64,000 nt of DNA from assembly GCF_900120175.1 (NCBI RefSeq), contig NZ_FQLF01000001.1:558001-622000 (forward strand), in the 5' to 3' direction. Below, piece after piece: positions 59,671 through 64,000 of this stretch (the stretch's first letter is position 1; every line of letters begins with the position of its first letter). The stretch comes from Oceanicoccus sp. KOV_DT_Chl. GTDB lineage: Bacteria > Pseudomonadota > Gammaproteobacteria > Pseudomonadales > Dasaniaceae. The notes beneath the pieces were generated by a model. The model was not told the origin of the DNA and ran no database searches. It saw only the letters and a program-made list of their open reading frames with translations. A program made the position numbers and the translations under genes.

Positions 59671-60834
59671 TTATTCCTGTGTCGGCCACTCTTTAATATA
59701 TAAGTCCTGCTTGGCATAAGGAATTTCAATATGGTTTTCTGCAAATGTCTTATAGATCGCCATATATAAATCGTGGGAGATGCGCCCGCGGTCTTCAGGG
59801 CGGGTAATCCAGCCCATTAAATTAAAATCCAGACTGGAAGCGCCAAATCCTCGCATGCGAACTTTTGGTTCCGGGTCATTACTTAGATCCGGATTGTCTC
59901 TTCCTACTTGTATTAATAAATTAACTACCTGATCAACGTCAGAGCCATAAGCGACACCTACAACAATACGAATTCGTAAGGTTTCTGTGCCGCCGCTTTC
60001 ATTAATAATTTTTGCATTGGCGATAACACCGTTGGGAATAGTGATTTCAACGTCGTCTCTGGTCAGTAGCCGCGTGCTACGCAAACCAATGGCGCATACT
60101 TTGCCTCGTTCCCCTGAATCCAGGTTAATATAATCACCAATTTTGTAAGGTGCATCTGCGACTATAAAAAAACCAGAGAATAAATTGGCAAGAGTATCTT
60201 TGGCCGCGAAGCCAATCGCTAAACCGGCGATGCCCGCTGAAGCTAGCCAGCCAATGGGATTGATTCCCCAAATCATTAACAGCATATAGCTGCCAATCAT
60301 AATAATGAGCAATTTACTGGTCAAATCAAACAGCGGTACCGTTCGGGTTTCTACAAATTTAAAACGGTGATCGCCGCTAAAAGCGTCTAATAATAAACTC
60401 GATATTCTGACCGCCGCGCCCATCCAGCTGGCGACGATGAGTGAGACTAATAGGTTGATAAGGACTGAAGTGCCTACCGGTAGTTTGGCAACCATTACTG
60501 CCAACGATACACCAAAGAAAAATACGGAGACAAATACCGGTCTTCTCAAGTCATGCAAGATAGCGTCATCGATGGCGGATTGGGTGAAGCTGGTAAGTCG
60601 CCCCAGTAAATTCACGAGCAATGAACGGCAAGCTACCGCGAACAGATAGGCAATGAAAATAATAAGTAATGCAGCCAACAGTGAGTGCTGCGCAATTAAT
60701 TGCCATCCGGGCTGCAGTGCTGCAGGGAGAAGTTCAGCAAGGTCTGGTAGTTGTTCGCTTAGCAAAAACTCTGGTGCCGTTGCTGTAGTTTCTGTGTTAC
60801 TTACTGCGCTGTCTGCAGGATTGTCGTTGGGCAT
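59671..60834 (-). CDS. MscS-family mechanosensitive ion channel
   Basis: About 387 residues with four to five transmembrane helices. The pore-lining helix and beta domain are clear: WLASAGIAGLAIGFAAKDTLANLFSGFFIVAD (about 205-236), then YKIGDYINLDSGERGKVCAIGLRSTRLLTRDDVEITIPNG. It opens on osmotic downshift to release solutes. The frame extends upstream to 60942, but ATG 60834 begins a typical acidic N-terminus and is preferred. Single gene. Confidence 0.93.
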   Translation of the reverse strand: MPNDNPADSAVSNTETTATAPEFLLSEQLPDLAELLPAALQPGWQLIAQHSLLAALLIIFIAYLFAVACRSLLVNLLGRLTSFTQSAIDDAILHDLRRPVFVSVFFFGVSLAVMVAKLPVGTSVLINLLVSLIVASWMGAAVRISSLLLDAFSGDHRFKFVETRTVPLFDLTSKLLIIMIGSYMLLMIWGINPIGWLASAGIAGLAIGFAAKDTLANLFSGFFIVADAPYKIGDYINLDSGERGKVCAIGLRSTRLLTRDDVEITIPNGVIANAKIINESGGTETLRIRIVVGVAYGSDVDQVVNLLIQVGRDNPDLSNDPEPKVRMRGFGASSLDFNLMGWITRPEDRGRISHDLYMAIYKTFAENHIEIPYAKQDLYIKEWPTQE

Positions 60835-61034
60835 AGTGTAATCTCTGAGTATGAATGTCACTGACTTGGCAGTCGCGGTAAACTTAACAACTATTAATGT
60901 TCTTATTAGTATAGATGAACTTCTTTTATTCGGCGCTTGCATGACTGTATTTATTCTGCCAGATTGTGCACTCGAATTTGGCTCATGGCTAGAATGTTAT
61001 GGGAACTATAGTTGGGCAATAGCAGGAGGTTGGT

Positions 61035-61406
61035 ATGATCGGATATGTCACCATTGGTGTTAGTGATATGGAAAAAGCAAAAGCATTTTACATAGAGCTT
61101 TTGTCAGATATTGGCGCAAAATTAACTATGGATATGGGGCGCATTGCATTTATCGGTGCAGAAGATGGCGGCACTATGCTAAGTCTTTGCGTGCCATACA
61201 ATGAGCAAGCTGCTGAGCCGGGTAATGGTAATATGATCGCTATTACCCCGGGCTCAAAAGAAGCAGTAGATACACTCTATAAAAAGGCTATTGCGATAGG
61301 GGCAAGCTGTGAAGGTGAGCCAGGGCAACGTATCCCTGATATGTTTTATGGTGCTTATTTTCGCGACCCGGATGGTAATAAAATTTGTTTTGCCCATTTT
61401 GGATAA
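61035..61406 (+). CDS. VOC (glyoxalase/bleomycin-resistance) family protein
   Basis: A 123-residue VOC-fold protein: IGYVTIGVSDMEKAKAFYIELLSDIG at the start and FYGAYFRDPDGNKICFAHFG at the end, both diagnostic. The usual metal His of the first motif is replaced by Thr-Ile, so metal-dependent catalysis is uncertain. Very strong AGGAGGT at 61024-61030. The substrate is unknown; it is too short for an extradiol dioxygenase. A hairpin follows. Confidence 0.87.
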   Translation: MIGYVTIGVSDMEKAKAFYIELLSDIGAKLTMDMGRIAFIGAEDGGTMLSLCVPYNEQAAEPGNGNMIAITPGSKEAVDTLYKKAIAIGASCEGEPGQRIPDMFYGAYFRDPDGNKICFAHFG

Positions 61407-61426
61407 ACGGGTTTACAGATTTAAAG

Positions 61427-61460
61427 CACTACGCATAATAGGATTGAATTATGCGTAGTG
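61427..61460. terminator. Perfect 13-bp inverted repeat between convergent genes
   Basis: CACTACGCATAAT (61427-61439) and its exact complement (61448-61460) flank an 8-base loop. It lies between the VOC gene end (61406) and the yghU end (61498). No clear U tract follows on either strand, but position suggests a bidirectional terminator. Confidence 0.6.
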
Positions 61461-61497
61461 TGATTTGCCGTACAGGCTGTCCAGCTATTGTTGAAGA

Positions 61498-62343
61498 CTA
61501 GTCCAGATCTTTGGCATCGTGGCGCTCCGCCACATAGTTATCATCATCCCCCCAGATACGGTTGACCCTATTACCACGTTTAACGGCAGGCCTTTGTCGA
61601 ATCTCTTCTGCCCAGCGCAGCACATTTTTGTATGATTGCACATCAAGAAATTCTGCTGCTTCATACAGTTTTCCCATCACTAAACCACCATACCAGGGGT
61701 AGTTAGCCATATCGGCGATGGTGTATTCATCACCACAGAGAAACCGGTGCCCGGCAAGCCGTTGATCTAATACATCCAGTTGGCGTTTCACTTCCATGGT
61801 AAAGCGGTTGATAGGGTATTCCCATTTTTCGGGTGCGTAAGCGTAGAAATGCCCGAAGCCACCACCTAGATAAGGGACGCTGCCCATTTGCCAGAAAAGC
61901 CAGGAATAACATTCGGCTCTGAGTCCCGAGTCACTAGGTAAAAAAGCATTAAATTTTTCAGCTAGATACAACAGAATCGCGCCGGATTCAAACACCCGGG
62001 TAGGCGGGGTAGTACTGTGATCGAATAATGCAGGAATTTTTGAGTTTGGGTTTGCAGCAACAAAGCCTGTACCAAATTGTTCTCCCTCTAAAATATTAAT
62101 CAGCCAGGCATCGTATTCAGCAGCAGTTTTTCCCAGAGCTAATAACTCTTCCAGCATAATGGTGACTTTAATACCATTGGGCGTGGCGAGCGAATACAGT
62201 TGTAGCGGGTGTTTACCCACGGATAATTCTTTTTCGAAGGTGGCACCCGAGACGGGGCGATTGATATTGGCGAATTTACCACCTTCAGCGTTAGTATCCC
62301 ATTGCCAAACTTTAGGTGGAACATAGCTGTCAGAGCTGCTCAT
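61498..62343 (-). CDS. yghU: Glutathione-dependent disulfide-bond oxidoreductase YghU
   Basis: About 281 residues of the nu-class GST family. The N-terminus KVWQWDTNAEGGKFANINRPVSGATFEKELSVGKHPLQLYSLATPNGIKV and the ending RHDAKDLD match E. coli YghU almost throughout. The Thr/Asn-type glutathione site (TPNG) is conserved. YghU reduces disulfides and organic peroxides with glutathione. ATG 62343 gives the E. coli-like N-terminus; ATG 62358 is five codons further upstream. Convergent with the VOC gene. Confidence 0.95.
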   Translation of the reverse strand: MSSSDSYVPPKVWQWDTNAEGGKFANINRPVSGATFEKELSVGKHPLQLYSLATPNGIKVTIMLEELLALGKTAAEYDAWLINILEGEQFGTGFVAANPNSKIPALFDHSTTPPTRVFESGAILLYLAEKFNAFLPSDSGLRAECYSWLFWQMGSVPYLGGGFGHFYAYAPEKWEYPINRFTMEVKRQLDVLDQRLAGHRFLCGDEYTIADMANYPWYGGLVMGKLYEAAEFLDVQSYKNVLRWAEEIRQRPAVKRGNRVNRIWGDDDNYVAERHDAKDLD

Positions 62344-62527
62344 AATATCTGGATCCATTGGTTAACTTATTAGGGTGTTACTGTGGTTACGATACTATAA
62401 TTTTGGTCTCTAGAGATAATTTGCTGCTAATTTAACAAAAATATAATTCTGGGTATGCGTATAGTCGCTGATAGCTCTAAGCTGACTATAATGAAATATA
62501 TTCGCGCCTAAATTGAGGAGCATCTGC

Positions 62528-64000
62528 TTGCCCATTCGCAATAAAATTTTTGGTATTTATGCAGTTATGGTGTTATTGGGTATAGGCTTATCCATCACTA
62601 TTCTGATTTCCGGTCGGGCAATCGATGCGACCTCCAAAGAACTATTAGAAAAGAATGTGCCGCTGCTTGATGATATAAGCACCGTTAAAGTCAGTGTTAT
62701 CGAGTATGAGCGTATCCTCTACGAGTACTACGCGACGACTGATCAACAGGAAATGACCCGCCGTCATGAAAGCATACATCGTGTGCTGGAACAGGCCTTT
62801 CACTCGCTGACATTAATCCCCGAAAATAGACCAATACTGAATGATATTCGGCAAATTTGTGATGAGATCCATTTGCAAGCTGAAAGCCTCGATCAAACAT
62901 TGTCCAGCAATAGGATTGACTGGGACTTATCCCGTGATCAGCTTGCGTCGATCAGTAATCTTGGGCGCCAGATAACGCCCTTGTTAGATGAGATGCGTGC
63001 TCGAATTCAGGCGGAGGTCATAGGTACCGCGAGTTTGGTAGAAACCAATACCCAATTCACAACCCGTTTGGTAGGCCTGTTTAGTTTGGTAATCCTGTTG
63101 GTGGCAGCGCTGGTCGCTTTCTACCTCGATAGGTATATGCAGGCACAAAATAAGCTGGGGTTTTTAGCCTACCACGACGCACTGACTGGCTTGCAAAATC
63201 GACAACAGTTTGAGGAGGGCGTGGCGGCTTTGGCTGCTGGGAATGAACAATTTACTGTAGGGTTAATCAAAATTGATCGCTTTAACGTGATTACCGCCGG
63301 TCATGGCTATGGCGTGGGTGATGCGATTATCCGTGCGGTGGGTGAGGCGCTGTGCGAAGTGGTGAAGGAGTATGGTGGAGAGCAAGCTCAGGCGTTTCGA
63401 TTTGAGGGAGCCAGTTTTGGCTTTATTGCTAATGCACCCGCGATGACTGGTTTAATTAAGCAATTGCTGCGTCGATTTGAACGACCATTAATAGCGAAGG
63501 GTTCGGAGTTTTATATCTCGATTGCTATTGGTTATGTGCAGTATCCTGATGACGAAAAGGACGTGAGCGCATTGATTCAGGATGCCGATGCAGCACTTTC
63601 AAGGATTAGCCGTCACGGTAGCGGTGAACCGTTGCGTTTTAAGGACGATATGAGGCTTGCAGAACAAAGCTGGTTGGCTATTGAAAGTGATCTTCGGGCT
63701 GCGATTGCTAATGAAGAGCTGGTGTTGTTCTACCAACCGCAGATTTGTGCGCAAACGGGAACGTTGGTGGGGGTCGAGGCGTTAATTCGCTGGCAGTCGC
63801 CGCATCGCGGTATGGTACCGCCGATAGATTTTATTCCCATTGCCGAACAAACCGGATTAATTGTCAGCATTGGTGAGTGGGTTATTAAACAGGCCTGTGA
63901 ACAAGCCAAGCGGTGGCAGCAAGCCGGTGTGTTAGATTGTGTCGTTGCCGTGAATATCTCGCCAAAGCAATTTCTTCACCATAATTTTGTGCAAACTGTC
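62528..64000 (+). CDS. Membrane GGDEF-EAL signalling protein, truncated by the window end
   Basis: The frame from TTG 62528 stays open for 491 codons to the window edge. GAGGAG at 62515-62520 supports this start. One transmembrane helix (about 8-27), a helical periplasmic sensor (about 30-175), a second helix (about 180-202), then a GGDEF domain (about 215-380) whose signature is degenerate (FEGASF at 292-297, where GGDEF is expected), then an EAL domain with VEALIRW (EAL at 417-419) and NISPKQF. It is likely a c-di-GMP phosphodiesterase or sensor whose cyclase domain is regulatory. Its C-terminus is outside the window. Confidence 0.9.
   Translation, partial: MPIRNKIFGIYAVMVLLGIGLSITILISGRAIDATSKELLEKNVPLLDDISTVKVSVIEYERILYEYYATTDQQEMTRRHESIHRVLEQAFHSLTLIPENRPILNDIRQICDEIHLQAESLDQTLSSNRIDWDLSRDQLASISNLGRQITPLLDEMRARIQAEVIGTASLVETNTQFTTRLVGLFSLVILLVAALVAFYLDRYMQAQNKLGFLAYHDALTGLQNRQQFEEGVAALAAGNEQFTVGLIKIDRFNVITAGHGYGVGDAIIRAVGEALCEVVKEYGGEQAQAFRFEGASFGFIANAPAMTGLIKQLLRRFERPLIAKGSEFYISIAIGYVQYPDDEKDVSALIQDADAALSRISRHGSGEPLRFKDDMRLAEQSWLAIESDLRAAIANEELVLFYQPQICAQTGTLVGVEALIRWQSPHRGMVPPIDFIPIAEQTGLIVSIGEWVIKQACEQAKRWQQAGVLDCVVAVNISPKQFLHHNFVQTV

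Noticed and set aside
61035-61406. Second VOC protein considered as hsaC
   Set aside because: 123 residues, lacks the first metal His, and is far from the hsa series.

Overview
The window reads as one stretch of chromosome from a heterotrophic gammaproteobacterium. The housekeeping genes (bolA, murI, yajC, cysB, thrH, pabB, cysS, gltBD, a yghU-type GST) look Pseudomonas- or Cellvibrionales-like. The catabolic genes fit marine steroid or aromatic degraders. That placement is inferred from gene content and protein resemblance, not from a marker gene. Base composition looks moderate and even. I see no rRNA, tRNA, insertion sequence, prophage or CRISPR array.

Layout. 1-6.7 kb: end of an unknown gene, bolA, an SDR, then a secosteroid-type meta-cleavage series (hsaA-like flavin monooxygenase, hsaD-like hydrolase, hsaE hydratase, hsaG acylating aldehyde dehydrogenase, hsaF aldolase) closed by a strong terminator. 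The ring-cleaving dioxygenase (hsaC) and the flavin reductase (hsaB) are not in the window. 6.7-16.3 kb: a 2OG-Fe(II) oxygenase, a small exported repeat protein, an RND efflux pair, a Ser/Thr kinase fused to a formylglycine-enzyme-like domain, a divergent two-FHA membrane protein, and a HIT protein. 16.3-26.4 kb: a catabolic island with SDRs, an amidohydrolase, GST-like proteins, SnoaL-fold proteins, a DUF4399 protein, an acyl-CoA ligase plus carboxyltransferase, a MarR regulator and a thioesterase. 26.4-37.2 kb: mixed housekeeping genes. 37.7-48 kb: a propionyl-CoA to succinyl-CoA operon (carboxyltransferase, very long biotin carboxylase, epimerase, B12 mutase, MeaB), followed by a thioesterase and cysS. 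48-52.3 kb: small membrane or exported proteins, a PRMT-like methyltransferase and a cytochrome P450. 53-59 kb: gltBD. 59-64 kb: EVE protein, MscS channel, VOC protein, yghU, and a GGDEF/EAL protein cut by the window end.

How the genes fit together: hsaF and hsaG would release pyruvate and an acyl-CoA. For steroid side products that acyl-CoA is propionyl-CoA, which the 37.7-46 kb operon would carry to succinyl-CoA. A P450, two acyl-CoA-type carboxyltransferases, a ligase and several SDRs suit a sterol, terpenoid or branched-chain degrader.

Quality warning: at least fifteen genes' worth of reading-frame breaks were resolved by eye, and nearly all are restored by adding back one base, usually in a homopolymer run. 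Essential or strongly conserved genes (cysB, both propionyl-CoA carboxylase subunits) are hit. I read these as deletion-type sequencing errors and give the whole span of each affected gene as one feature. One gene (25488-26000) is instead interrupted by an in-frame stop codon.
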